64,000 nt of DNA from Ancylomarina euxina (lineage in GTDB: Bacteria; Bacteroidota; Bacteroidia; Bacteroidales; Marinifilaceae): positions 124,001 through 188,000 of the forward strand of contig NZ_QQWG01000003.1 of NCBI RefSeq assembly GCF_003863355.1, in the 5' to 3' direction. How positions within the stretch are numbered: position 1 is the first letter of the stretch; each line of letters begins with the position of its first letter. This document shows, one piece after another, positions 33,372 through 41,392 of the stretch. The position numbers and the translations under genes were made by a program. Under the pieces are notes generated by a model, which ran no database searches, was not told where the DNA came from, and was given only the letters and a program-made list of their open reading frames with translations.

Positions 33372-34355
33372 ATGAAAATCAGAAAGATGAATATGAAGCA
33401 ATTATTGACCCTTGTAGGGATCCTTTTTATGCCATTTTATAGTAATTCTCAAACGATATATGCTGAAGCAGATACTAAGTATGACGGAATTGAAAGAGTC
33501 GAGGTTGAAGGCCGATTTGCTGATGTGAAAATACTGGGTACAGGTGAAGATGGCGTTGAATTAAAAGGAATTATCCGAGGAAAGTTAAGAGGAAGCAACG
33601 ATTTTGAAATTAAACACCGTCAGGAAGGTACGGTTTTAAAGGTTTGGATAGAAGCTCCAAGATCCATAATGGGCAGATTTGAGGCGCAATTGAGCTTTAA
33701 AGTTCCTTATTCAATGGATGTGGATATTACCAATTCATCCGGGGATATTTATATAGAAGAAATAGTTGCTGAACAGATGAAATTGAAAGCGACTTCTGGT
33801 GATATTGTAATCAAGAATGTTGAATCTCTTCTGACGACTACAACAACATCAGGTGATTTAGAAATAAATTATTTGAAAGGAGCGATTTCAGCTACATCAA
33901 CATCTGGTAATCAAAAATTTAATCATATTAGAGCAAGTGTTTCTACTGTTGCAACTTCTGGAGATCTTTTATTTTTTGATGTTGTTGGTGATTTGAGCAC
34001 TAGGACAACTTCAGGAGATTTACAGTTTGAAGGTATTGATGGAAGTTTATCAAACGTGTCAACATCTGGGAACCTAATCATTAATAAGGCCAAAACGAGG
34101 CTTGATCTTCTTACGACTTCTGGTGATATAAGTGGTGATGAAATTGAACTCATTGGAGATTCAAAATTTAAATCAACTTCAGGAGACATATCGATTGATT
34201 TTGCTAATGATTTAGATGGAATGAGTTTCGATTTGAGAGCTTCTTCCGGAGATTTAAGAGCTGGCAGACATTCTGCTGAAGGAAAACTTTATATGAAACA
34301 TGGTGATGTTTGGGTCTATGGACATAGTAGTTCCGGAGATCAAAACTATCGTTAA
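33372..34355 (+). CDS. Secreted TSGD-repeat protein (DUF4097-like beta-helix)
   Basis: This 327-residue protein has a signal peptide (about residues 1-26, cleaved near YSNSQ). From about residue 115 to the end, short repeats of about 17-22 residues carry TSGD, SSGD or TSGN followed by two or three hydrophobic residues, at least eleven times. This is the pattern of the DUF4097 putative-adhesin beta-helix. No T9SS sorting domain is seen, so it probably stays in the periplasm or outer membrane. Several near-terminal ATG codons are possible starts; I chose the first. The function is not known. Confidence 0.85.
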   Translation: MKIRKMNMKQLLTLVGILFMPFYSNSQTIYAEADTKYDGIERVEVEGRFADVKILGTGEDGVELKGIIRGKLRGSNDFEIKHRQEGTVLKVWIEAPRSIMGRFEAQLSFKVPYSMDVDITNSSGDIYIEEIVAEQMKLKATSGDIVIKNVESLLTTTTTSGDLEINYLKGAISATSTSGNQKFNHIRASVSTVATSGDLLFFDVVGDLSTRTTSGDLQFEGIDGSLSNVSTSGNLIINKAKTRLDLLTTSGDISGDEIELIGDSKFKSTSGDISIDFANDLDGMSFDLRASSGDLRAGRHSAEGKLYMKHGDVWVYGHSSSGDQNYR

Positions 34356-34658
34356 GATAAAATTATTTGAATTTGTGTGCGATTTTGGACAGTGGTTGTG
34401 ACAAAGTCGAACACTTTTGAGAATAAAGATTTTATGAATTGTAATCTTGTGTGTTGTTAGTTAGTGTTTTGGCATTTTTGGTCTGGTTGTTGGTTAACAA
34501 AAGTGGAACCATAGCTCATAAAAGGTTAATTCCTTTGTTGACTTTGGGAGTGGTGTCCCAAATGATGGTTTTAATAGTATAATTAATTGGTTTTCTTTGA
34601 AAGTGGCTGCTGACTTTTGTCAGCGGCCTCTTCTATTTTATAGAGGTTAGGCTTTACT
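34356..34658. other. Intergenic region after the TSGD-repeat gene, with two hairpins
   Basis: These 303 bp separate two convergent genes. The first hairpin is TTTGGGA (34543-34549) with TCCCAAA (34556-34562). The second is a 10-bp GC-rich stem, GGCTGCTGAC (34605-34614) with GTCAGCGGCC (34619-34628), loop TTTT. The second is a likely transcription terminator for the plus strand. I see no coding frame. Confidence 0.55.
34605..34640 (+). terminator. Hairpin acting as likely terminator before the AraC gene
   Basis: The 10-bp stem with one G-U pair and a TTTT loop is followed by TCTTCTATTTTA. It is 250 bp beyond the TSGD-repeat stop codon, so a long 3' region or a separate short transcript would be needed to use it. 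Confidence 0.5.
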
Positions 34659-35519
34659 TTAGGATTGTTTTTTAACTTCTTGTGGAGTTAGTCCTGTGTG
34701 TGATTTAAACTGTTTGTTAAAATATGACGGACTGTTAAAACCACATTCATAAGCAATCTGAGCCATGCTGAGTTTTCCTTCCACTAAAAGTTTAATTGCA
34801 TAATTAATTCTCATCTCATTTAGAAATTCCGTAAATGTTTTATTTGTTTTTGATTTAATGAATCGGCAAAAAGCTGTTTTACTCAAATGTGCCACTTTAG
34901 CAGCTGCTTCTAAATCAATCTTTTGTTGGAAGTTTTTACTGACGTATTCGTAAATTTGATACAATTTTTGATTACTGGAATGTTTAAAACTTTCAACAAA
35001 TGCTTCGGATGCTAGATTACTCAAGTCCTCAGAGTTTGATAGGACATTTAATAGTTGCAGAAGTAGGATGATACGTTCAGGTCCTTTTGAATCGTGCAGA
35101 TTTTCAAACAGTTCTACCATTCTTAATTTTGTTTTGCCATGAATACGAAATCCCCGTGTCGAATTTTTGAGGAAGAACTTAAGTTTATGAAACTCGGGTA
35201 AATCTAATAATCTATCTCCTAATATCTCTTTCTTAAAATGGATGACTTTGGCAGTGACAAATAGGTTAGGATTTTTTGTGTAATATGAATCCTCATTTTT
35301 CATTACGTGAGGGATGTTTGGGCCAAGAAAAATCATATCTCCATCAGTAAATTTATCGATACAGTCCCCAACGATTAACGTACCTTGACTCTTTTCGATA
35401 TAAATTAATTCAAATTCAGGGTGATAATGCCATGGTACAATAATATGTGGTAAGACATCAATTTTCGATCTAAATGAATAATGTGTGTTTAAAGGAACTT
35501 CTTCAAGAAATAAAGCCAT
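34659..35519 (-). CDS. AraC family transcriptional regulator with cupin domain
   Basis: This 286-residue regulator has an N-terminal cupin sensor domain (about 15-110, with PWHYHPEFELIYI) and a C-terminal double helix-turn-helix (about 185-284, with AAAKVAHLSKTAFCRFIKS and the second helix pair AQIAYECGFNSPSYFNKQF). It is divergent from the MFS-kinase pair and only 154 bp away, so it probably senses a sugar or its derivative and controls that unit. An inverted repeat in the gap is a candidate binding site. Confidence 0.93.
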   Translation of the reverse strand: MALFLEEVPLNTHYSFRSKIDVLPHIIVPWHYHPEFELIYIEKSQGTLIVGDCIDKFTDGDMIFLGPNIPHVMKNEDSYYTKNPNLFVTAKVIHFKKEILGDRLLDLPEFHKLKFFLKNSTRGFRIHGKTKLRMVELFENLHDSKGPERIILLLQLLNVLSNSEDLSNLASEAFVESFKHSSNQKLYQIYEYVSKNFQQKIDLEAAAKVAHLSKTAFCRFIKSKTNKTFTEFLNEMRINYAIKLLVEGKLSMAQIAYECGFNSPSYFNKQFKSHTGLTPQEVKKQS

Positions 35520-35600
35520 GATTGAATATTAAACAAAATTGTACTTAATTGTTATCGTTGGATGCATAATTTAATATTAGTGCAAATATAGTGTTATTAA

Positions 35601-35618
35601 ATGGTAACATATTACCAT
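35601..35618. promoter_or_regulatory. Inverted repeat between the AraC gene and the sugar MFS gene
   Basis: ATGGTAA-CATA-TTACCAT is a perfect 7-bp-arm palindrome, 56 bp before the MFS ATG and 82 bp before the AraC start. It is well placed as an operator for the divergent unit. AraC-type proteins more often use direct repeats, so another regulator is possible. Confidence 0.5.
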
Positions 35619-35673
35619 ATTTCTTTCAGTAATTATTGAAGCTTTGTCGGGAAGAAACTTTAAAACTAGCATT

Positions 35674-36906
35674 ATGGTATCAATAAGTACAAGAATGAGT
35701 CAGGCAGGTAGTCAAGCTGAGGGCAAGCCTATGAATTTAAAAGCAGCATTAGGATTACTCACCTCATTATTTTTTATGTGGGGTTTTTTAACCTGTATGA
35801 ATGATATATTAATTCCTCATTTGAAAGGCTTATTCGATTTGACCTTTACTCAGGCCATGTTAGTCCAATTCACTTTCTTCGGTGCTTATTTTTTGATGTC
35901 GCTGCCAGCGGGTCGAATTATTAGCAGGATTGGTTATAAATCGGGTATTGTCTTAGGATTATCAGTTGCTGGTATAGGCGCTCTCCTGTTTTATCCTGCG
36001 GCTTCATTCTTATCCTATGGATTTTTTCTTTTTGCTTTTTTTGTTTTGGCTTGTGGTATTGTCATCCTTCAAGTTGCTGCAAATCCTTTTGTGGCTGAGT
36101 TGGGAAGTCCTGAAACAGCACCTAGTCGTTTAAATTTAACACAAGGATTTAATAGTTTAGGTACAACAGTTGCTCCTATGTTTGGGGCCTATTTGATATT
36201 AGATAATAATAGTGACGATTTGATAAGCCAGGCTTCTGCTGTCCAAATGCCTTATATTGGTTTGGCTGTGGCATTAGGACTAATTGCATTGGTATTTGCT
36301 TTTGTAAAGCTACCAAAGATTATAGATGCTGAGGAGCAAAAAGCAGAAGGATCCGCTTGGAATCATTCCCATTTAGTTTTGGGTGCACTGGCCATTTTTA
36401 TGTATGTAGGAGCTGAGGTTTCTATCGGGAGTGCTCTTGTTAGTTATTTGGGTAGTGATGCTCTAAATTTGTTTGGTGAGGCTCAAGCGGCCGGCTATGT
36501 TTCCATTTTTTGGGGCGGAGCAATGGTCGGAAGGTTTATCGGATCAGCTATTATGCACAAAATATCGTCTAATAAATTATTAGCTTTTAATGCTATAATG
36601 GTTGTGGTTCTTGTTTTAATAAGTATGATGACAGAAGGTTATATCGCATTATGGAGTATTGTTTTAGTTGGCTTGTTTAATTCTATCATGTTTCCTACTA
36701 TCTTTACGCTCGCAATTGATGGTTTAGGACAACATACCAGTCAAGGTTCAGGTATCCTATGCTTAGCAATTGTAGGAGGAGCAATTGTTCCACTATTAAT
36801 GGGAGTTTTGGCTGATAATTTTGGTCTTCAGAATTCATTTATTATTACCGTTTTGTGTTATGCCTATATTTTCTATTATGCAGTAAAAGGTTTCAAACAC
36901 AATTAA
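35674..36906 (+). CDS. Sugar MFS transporter (FucP/GluP type)
   Basis: This 410-residue inner-membrane transporter has twelve predicted helices and belongs to the fucose/glucose-galactose branch of the major facilitator superfamily. Typical parts are [21 protein letters not shown] in outline, where the Trp-Gly-Phe and Asn-Asp motif is diagnostic, [12 protein letters not shown] and ANPFVAELG. It probably brings in a hexose with protons. It precedes the ROK kinase by 10 bp, so imported sugar would be phosphorylated by the next gene product. The frame is open 10 codons upstream from a TTG; I chose the ATG at 35674, and an ATG seven codons later is also possible. Confidence 0.92.
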   Translation: MVSISTRMSQAGSQAEGKPMNLKAALGLLTSLFFMWGFLTCMNDILIPHLKGLFDLTFTQAMLVQFTFFGAYFLMSLPAGRIISRIGYKSGIVLGLSVAGIGALLFYPAASFLSYGFFLFAFFVLACGIVILQVAANPFVAELGSPETAPSRLNLTQGFNSLGTTVAPMFGAYLILDNNSDDLISQASAVQMPYIGLAVALGLIALVFAFVKLPKIIDAEEQKAEGSAWNHSHLVLGALAIFMYVGAEVSIGSALVSYLGSDALNLFGEAQAAGYVSIFWGGAMVGRFIGSAIMHKISSNKLLAFNAIMVVVLVLISMMTEGYIALWSIVLVGLFNSIMFPTIFTLAIDGLGQHTSQGSGILCLAIVGGAIVPLLMGVLADNFGLQNSFIITVLCYAYIFYYAVKGFKHN

Positions 36907-36916
36907 TTTTATTAGA

Positions 36917-37870
36917 ATGAAAGAAATTGCATTAGGAATTGATATTGGAGGAACTAACACTGTTTTTGGTTTAATAGATAGAGAAGGTATTTGTATTGCT
37001 GAGGGGACCTTGCCAACTCAGAAGCATGCCGATGTAGAGGATTATATCGATGAGTTGTTTCAGGCAATTAATACTGAAAAAGAGAATTTACCTTACGATG
37101 TAGATATAAAAGGGATTGGGATTGGTGCTCCTAATGCGAGTTATTATACGGGTACTATCGAAGATGCAGCAAATTTACGATGGAAGAAGAGTATTCCTCT
37201 TGCAAAATTGGTTAAAAAAAGATTAGACGTTCCTGTTTATATAACCAACGATGCGAATGCTGCAGCTATGGGCGAGAAAGTTTTTGGTGCTGCTCGCGAT
37301 ATGAATAATTTTATGGTGATTACTCTTGGTACTGGATTAGGTAGCGGGATTTTTGCTAATGGAGATGTGCTTCATGGTCATGATGGTTTTGCAGGAGAAG
37401 TAGGACATATGATTGTTCGTAAAAGTGGACGTGAATGTGGTTGTGGACGTAAAGGCTGTTTGGAAACCTATGTTTCGGCTACAGGAGTGAAAAGATCGGT
37501 CTATAAATTATTAGCCAGACATAGTGGCGATAGTGAATTGAGAGATATCCCATTCAATAAATTAACGGCTAAAATGGTTGCTGAAGCGGCTAATCGAGGG
37601 GATGAAGTGGCTAAAGAAACCTTTACTTATACGGCTACAATTCTAGGGGAAGTTTTAGCTAATGTCGTTGCAGTTACTAGTCCAGAGGCTATTTTCCTTT
37701 TTGGTGGTTTAACAAAAGCAGGAAATATCTTATTTGATCCCGTTCGAGAGACTTTGGAGAAAAATCTCTTATCAATTTATAAGAATAAAATTAGAGTGCT
37801 TCCTTCTGGATTAAAGGATAATGCAGCTGTTTTAGGTTCTGCAGCTTTAGTCTGGAATAAGATGAAATAA
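36917..37870 (+). CDS. ROK family sugar kinase
   Basis: This 317-residue cytosolic kinase has the ATP loop GIDIGGTNTVFGL at residues 7-19, the catalytic aspartate in ITNDANAAAMGE, and the ROK zinc motif formed by GEVGHM and CGCGRKGCLE. These features indicate a glucokinase, fructokinase or N-acetylhexosamine kinase; I cannot choose the sugar. It starts 10 bp after the MFS transporter gene, and a strong terminator follows, so the two genes form one unit for uptake and activation of a hexose. Confidence 0.93.
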   Translation: MKEIALGIDIGGTNTVFGLIDREGICIAEGTLPTQKHADVEDYIDELFQAINTEKENLPYDVDIKGIGIGAPNASYYTGTIEDAANLRWKKSIPLAKLVKKRLDVPVYITNDANAAAMGEKVFGAARDMNNFMVITLGTGLGSGIFANGDVLHGHDGFAGEVGHMIVRKSGRECGCGRKGCLETYVSATGVKRSVYKLLARHSGDSELRDIPFNKLTAKMVAEAANRGDEVAKETFTYTATILGEVLANVVAVTSPEAIFLFGGLTKAGNILFDPVRETLEKNLLSIYKNKIRVLPSGLKDNAAVLGSAALVWNKMK

Positions 37871-37905
37871 GTATTTAAGATATCGCTTTAAGCGACGTAG
37901 AATAG

Positions 37906-37940
37906 CTCCATCTCATTGTGTAATGAGGTGGAGTGTTTTT
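37906..37940 (+). terminator. Rho-independent terminator after the ROK kinase gene
   Basis: A 12-bp stem (CTCCATCTCATT at 37906-37917 with 37922-37933, one G-U pair), a GTGT loop and a T run. It also sits at the 3' end of the convergent membrane-protein gene. Confidence 0.92.
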
Positions 37941-37942
37941 AT

Positions 37943-39007
37943 TTAGAAGTTTTTCTTGATCCATTTAGGGAGCATGTACATCCCAATAAATAAATATGGG
38001 TAATAGGAAATCAATCGCCAAATTAAAGCTAAGGTGATGGTGAGTCCTGCTTCAGGAATAAAATCTCCCAAATATTGTGTAAAGACCCACTCTGAAAATC
38101 CACTTCCACCAGGTGTAGGGCTTATTAGCATCATGATCCACATAAGAAGTTGGCGTGCAAAAATCATGATATGATCCAAGGTGGTATAGTCGCAACACCA
38201 AAAGGCTAACAATATTGAATTAACAACCCAATAACGTGCTGTCCAGGAACAAAAACTTGCAAAAAAGGCTTTCATCCAGAATTTGTAATTTTTGTTTTTC
38301 AAATCTTTTGAACTTTCAATAATATCTGTTCCGGTTTGATTTGCTCCCTGTTTCCACTTTCGAAGGATGGGCAGTTTAAATATCCATAATAATAACCACT
38401 TTAGTCCACGAGGATTTTTGAAAAGTCCATAACTCAATACAATTAAGTAGGCTAGTTTTAGCATGTAAGCTCCTAGAATCAGAAGTATAAGAGAAGATGT
38501 TAGAGAGGATGTGTTTTCTGTATCGAGTAAAAAGAGTTGTTGCCAATCCAAAATAAAAAGAATTAAGGGAAGCATGATGATGAAATAAAGCTCGTCGAGG
38601 AAAGAGGTAGCCATAACAACAGCTGAGCTTTTTCCTAAGCTTAAACCTTCTTTATTTAGGTAAAGAATAGCAAAGGAAGTTCCTCCAATGGCTGATGGTG
38701 TAACAGCAGATGTAAATTCCCAGAGCATTATAATACGGAAGGTCTTTCTCCAGGAGAATTCATTTCCGGTTAATATTCTTAATCTGGCCATATAGCCAAA
38801 ATCACGAAGTGCCATCATAAGGAGAGCGACGAGTATTCCTACAAGGGTAAGCCAGGAAAATTCGACTAAATCAAATGTTCCGGGTTTGAAATCTTTTACA
38901 AGCAAATAGATAATTACCACAAAACCAATCAAAATAGGCCAAATTACACGTTGGGGACGTATGGCTTTGAGTAATTTCTTCTGGTTCGTGATATTATTCT
39001 GCTCCAT
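37943..39007 (-). CDS. Flippase-like membrane protein (LPG synthase TM-region family)
   Basis: This 354-residue protein has about eight to nine transmembrane helices and belongs to the family defined by the membrane region of lysylphosphatidylglycerol synthase (UPF0104-like). Recognisable parts are EFTSAVTPSAIGGTSFAI and the later LISPTPGGSGFSEW, both typical of the family. It has no catalytic aminoacyl-transfer domain, so it is not a complete MprF. A lipid-translocating role is possible but unproven. It is monocistronic, convergent with the ROK kinase gene and separated from purA by a terminator. Confidence 0.9.
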   Translation of the reverse strand: MEQNNITNQKKLLKAIRPQRVIWPILIGFVVIIYLLVKDFKPGTFDLVEFSWLTLVGILVALLMMALRDFGYMARLRILTGNEFSWRKTFRIIMLWEFTSAVTPSAIGGTSFAILYLNKEGLSLGKSSAVVMATSFLDELYFIIMLPLILFILDWQQLFLLDTENTSSLTSSLILLILGAYMLKLAYLIVLSYGLFKNPRGLKWLLLWIFKLPILRKWKQGANQTGTDIIESSKDLKNKNYKFWMKAFFASFCSWTARYWVVNSILLAFWCCDYTTLDHIMIFARQLLMWIMMLISPTPGGSGFSEWVFTQYLGDFIPEAGLTITLALIWRLISYYPYLFIGMYMLPKWIKKNF

Positions 39008-39169
39008 TAGATAAAATTCTATTCAAATTATTGATTAAATCTGGATCTGACTTTCAAACTTAATCAATAATAATATAAAGTCTAGGAGACTTTGACTTAA
39101 ATATTATGATTTTCTGATTAAGAATTTATGCCTTGAATATTTTTCAATTTTAATCAAACTGCTGTGCAA

Positions 39170-39212
39170 AAAAAATCCTCTACAACTTCAAGCTGAAGTC
39201 GTAGAGGTTTTA
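39170..39212 (-). terminator. Rho-independent terminator after purA
   Basis: On the minus strand CCTCTACGACTTCA pairs with TGAAGTTGTAGAGG across one mismatch (39178-39208), followed by a run of T. It lies about 60 bp after the purA stop codon. Confidence 0.9.
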
Positions 39213-39272
39213 GTTTTATTTATCACAGGTTAAATCCAGGATTCTAATTTGAATCAGGTGACCTAACAAGTC

Positions 39273-40538
39273 TTATTTTCTTTCGATAGTTTGTGATCTG
39301 TTCGGACCTACAGAAACAACAGTGATAGGTACACCAGTCGCTTTTTCAATGAAGTCAATATAGGCTTTAAAATCCTCAGGGAATTCATCTTCGTTTGACA
39401 TTGAAGTCATATCAGTGTTCCATCCTTTGAATTCGGTGTAAACAGGTTCAATAGCATCAGTCATTTCGTAAGGAACATAGTCGATTTCTTTTCCATCAAG
39501 TTTGTAACCAGTACAAATTTTAATTGTATCAAATCCGTCTAATACATCCGATTTCATCATGGTTAATTGAGTTACCCCATTAATCATGATAGAATATTTT
39601 AAAGAAACCATATCTAGCCAACCGCAACGTCTTTCACGCCCCGTTGTAGAACCAAACTCATTCCCTTTATTTCTTAATTCTATGCCTACTTCATCAAAAA
39701 GCTCAGTTGGGAATGGACCCATACCAACGCGTGTGCAGTATGCTTTGAAGATTCCAATAACTTCACCAATTCTATTTGGAGCGATACCTAATCCTGTACA
39801 TGCACCAGCACAAACAGTGTTTGATGAAGTAACGAATGGGTATGAACCGAAATCAATATCAAGAAGAGTACCTTGTGCTCCCTCAGCAAGAATTGATTTA
39901 CCATTTTTAAGGCTATCGTTTAAGAATTGTTCGCTATCGATTAGCTGGAATTCTTGAAGTAACTTGATTCCTTCGAACCATTCAGTTTCATACTCTGATA
40001 AATTGTATTCAAAAGAATAGAACTTATTTAGCATATCGCCATGCTTCTCAACCAAAGCTTTATACTTTTCATCGAAATTAGTTAGAATATCACCAACTCT
40101 TAAACCATTTCGACCGGTTTTATCCATATATGTTGGACCAATACCTTTAAGAGTAGATCCAATCTTAGATTTTCCTTTTGCAGCTTCAGAAGCAGCATCT
40201 AGAATTCGGTGTGAAGGTAAAATTAAGTGAGCTTTCTTAGAGATGAAAAGATTCTTACTCAAATCAATACCAATTGCTTTGATACCTTCGATCTCCTTTT
40301 TGAAAATTACAGGATCAATTACAACACCATTTCCAATAACGTTTAATTTATCATCACGAAAAATTCCCGATGGAATTGTATGTAAAACGTGCTTGATCTG
40401 ATTAAACTCTAGAGTGTGTCCAGCATTTGGTCCACCTTGGAATCGAGTTATAATATCATACTTTGGAGTAAGTACATCTACAATTTTGCCTTTTCCTTCA
40501 TCTCCCCACTGGAGGCCTAAAAGTACATCAACTTTCAT
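39273..40538 (-). CDS. purA: Adenylosuccinate synthetase
   Basis: This 421-residue cytosolic enzyme joins IMP and aspartate with GTP hydrolysis, the first step from IMP to AMP. The start VLLGLQWGDEGKGKIVD holds the GTP loop and catalytic Asp, GGPNAGHT the catalytic His, and later ILAEGAQGTLLDIDFG, TSSNTVCAGA and TTGRERRCGW are standard. Length is normal. It is the third gene after relA/spoT and fur on this strand but follows a terminator, and its upstream region has its own promoter-like element and a palindrome. Confidence 0.98.
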   Translation of the reverse strand: MKVDVLLGLQWGDEGKGKIVDVLTPKYDIITRFQGGPNAGHTLEFNQIKHVLHTIPSGIFRDDKLNVIGNGVVIDPVIFKKEIEGIKAIGIDLSKNLFISKKAHLILPSHRILDAASEAAKGKSKIGSTLKGIGPTYMDKTGRNGLRVGDILTNFDEKYKALVEKHGDMLNKFYSFEYNLSEYETEWFEGIKLLQEFQLIDSEQFLNDSLKNGKSILAEGAQGTLLDIDFGSYPFVTSSNTVCAGACTGLGIAPNRIGEVIGIFKAYCTRVGMGPFPTELFDEVGIELRNKGNEFGSTTGRERRCGWLDMVSLKYSIMINGVTQLTMMKSDVLDGFDTIKICTGYKLDGKEIDYVPYEMTDAIEPVYTEFKGWNTDMTSMSNEDEFPEDFKAYIDFIEKATGVPITVVSVGPNRSQTIERK

Positions 40539-40703
40539 AGGGTAATAATTTGATCTGATTTATCGAATAGAACTAAGAATTCAGGCAGAATATTGGCCAT
40601 AAATAGTATCATTCATCGACAAATAATTTGAATAAAACGGTTGATTATAACCCAGCAAATACATGCCAATTGAGGAAAGTATTAGCTGAGAGTATTGTTT
40701 GAT

Positions 40704-40734
40704 GTTAACAGCTAATTGTTAACGGTCAAAGGTA
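40704..40734 (-). promoter_or_regulatory. purA promoter candidate with overlapping inverted repeat
   Basis: On the minus strand TACCTTTG (40734-40727) matches the TAnnTTTG consensus. Four bases downstream begins a palindrome GTTAACA-N6-TGTTAAC (40704-40723) that would cover the start of transcription. The ATG is about 165 bp further on. The -33 element is not clear. The palindrome suggests repression, but no regulator can be named. Confidence 0.5.
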
Positions 40735-40784
40735 ATAAATATTTTAGATTAGAGAGTGACTTGTTGAAAAATCACAAGCTAGAA

Positions 40785-40815
40785 TAAAAAAAGCCCTTAT
40801 TAATAAGGGCTTTAA
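40785..40815 (-). terminator. Rho-independent terminator after fur
   Basis: AAAGCCCTTA (40790-40799) pairs with TAAGGGCTTT (40804-40813), with a run of T on the minus strand. It starts 23 bp after the fur stop codon. Confidence 0.92.
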
Positions 40816-40836
40816 AATATATCGATTGTTGATATC

Positions 40837-41292
40837 TTAGTTGTCTTTTTTTCTACACTCTTGGCATGTACCATAAATGTAAAGAGAATGGTGAGATACT
40901 AAGAAGTCCATATCATCAGAAACATTGTTACGAACATCTTCTAGGCGAGTATCACAGAACTCTAGAACTTTACCACATTTAGTACAAATTAAGTGATCGT
41001 GCTTGTTGCTATCGTAAGCTTTCTCGAATTGAGCAATGTTTTTTCCAAACTGATGCTTAATTACAAGTTTGCAATCTAAAAGGAGATCGATAGTATTGTA
41101 AAGAGTTGCTCTACTTACACGATAATTCTTATTCTTCATAAAAATGTAAAGAGACTCAATGTCAAAATGACCTTCACGCGAATATATTTCGTCAAGTATG
41201 GCATATCTTTCAGGTGTTTTTCTGTGTCCCTTCTTTTGAAGGTAATCAGTAAACATCTTTTTTACAATTTCTTTTGTGTCTTCGCTAATCAT
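40837..41292 (-). CDS. Fur family transcriptional regulator
   Basis: This 151-residue regulator has a winged-helix domain (about 10-90, with [13 protein letters not shown] and the recognition region [16 protein letters not shown]) and a dimerisation domain with two structural CxxC pairs (CTKCGK and CQECRK). The second domain also has HDHLIC, the metal-binding histidines. It could be Fur, Zur or PerR; the sequence alone does not decide the metal. It lies 100 bp downstream of relA/spoT and is ended by a strong terminator. Confidence 0.93.
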   Translation of the reverse strand: MISEDTKEIVKKMFTDYLQKKGHRKTPERYAILDEIYSREGHFDIESLYIFMKNKNYRVSRATLYNTIDLLLDCKLVIKHQFGKNIAQFEKAYDSNKHDHLICTKCGKVLEFCDTRLEDVRNNVSDDMDFLVSHHSLYIYGTCQECRKKDN

Positions 41293-41392
41293 ACTTTTAA
41301 AGCTATATTACTATCTAATCTAATTTTAAATAACGGGACTAAAATAGTGTTTTTTTTTGATTACTTCCAAGAGTAGAAGCAAAATAAATTGA

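Noticed and set aside
33700-34350. Direct repeats suggesting a CRISPR-like array
   Set aside because: The repeat is in-frame coding sequence for TSGD turns, with variable codons and no constant repeat-spacer pattern.
37943-39007. Complete lysylphosphatidylglycerol synthase (MprF)
   Set aside because: Only the membrane region is present; the soluble aminoacyl-transfer domain is missing.
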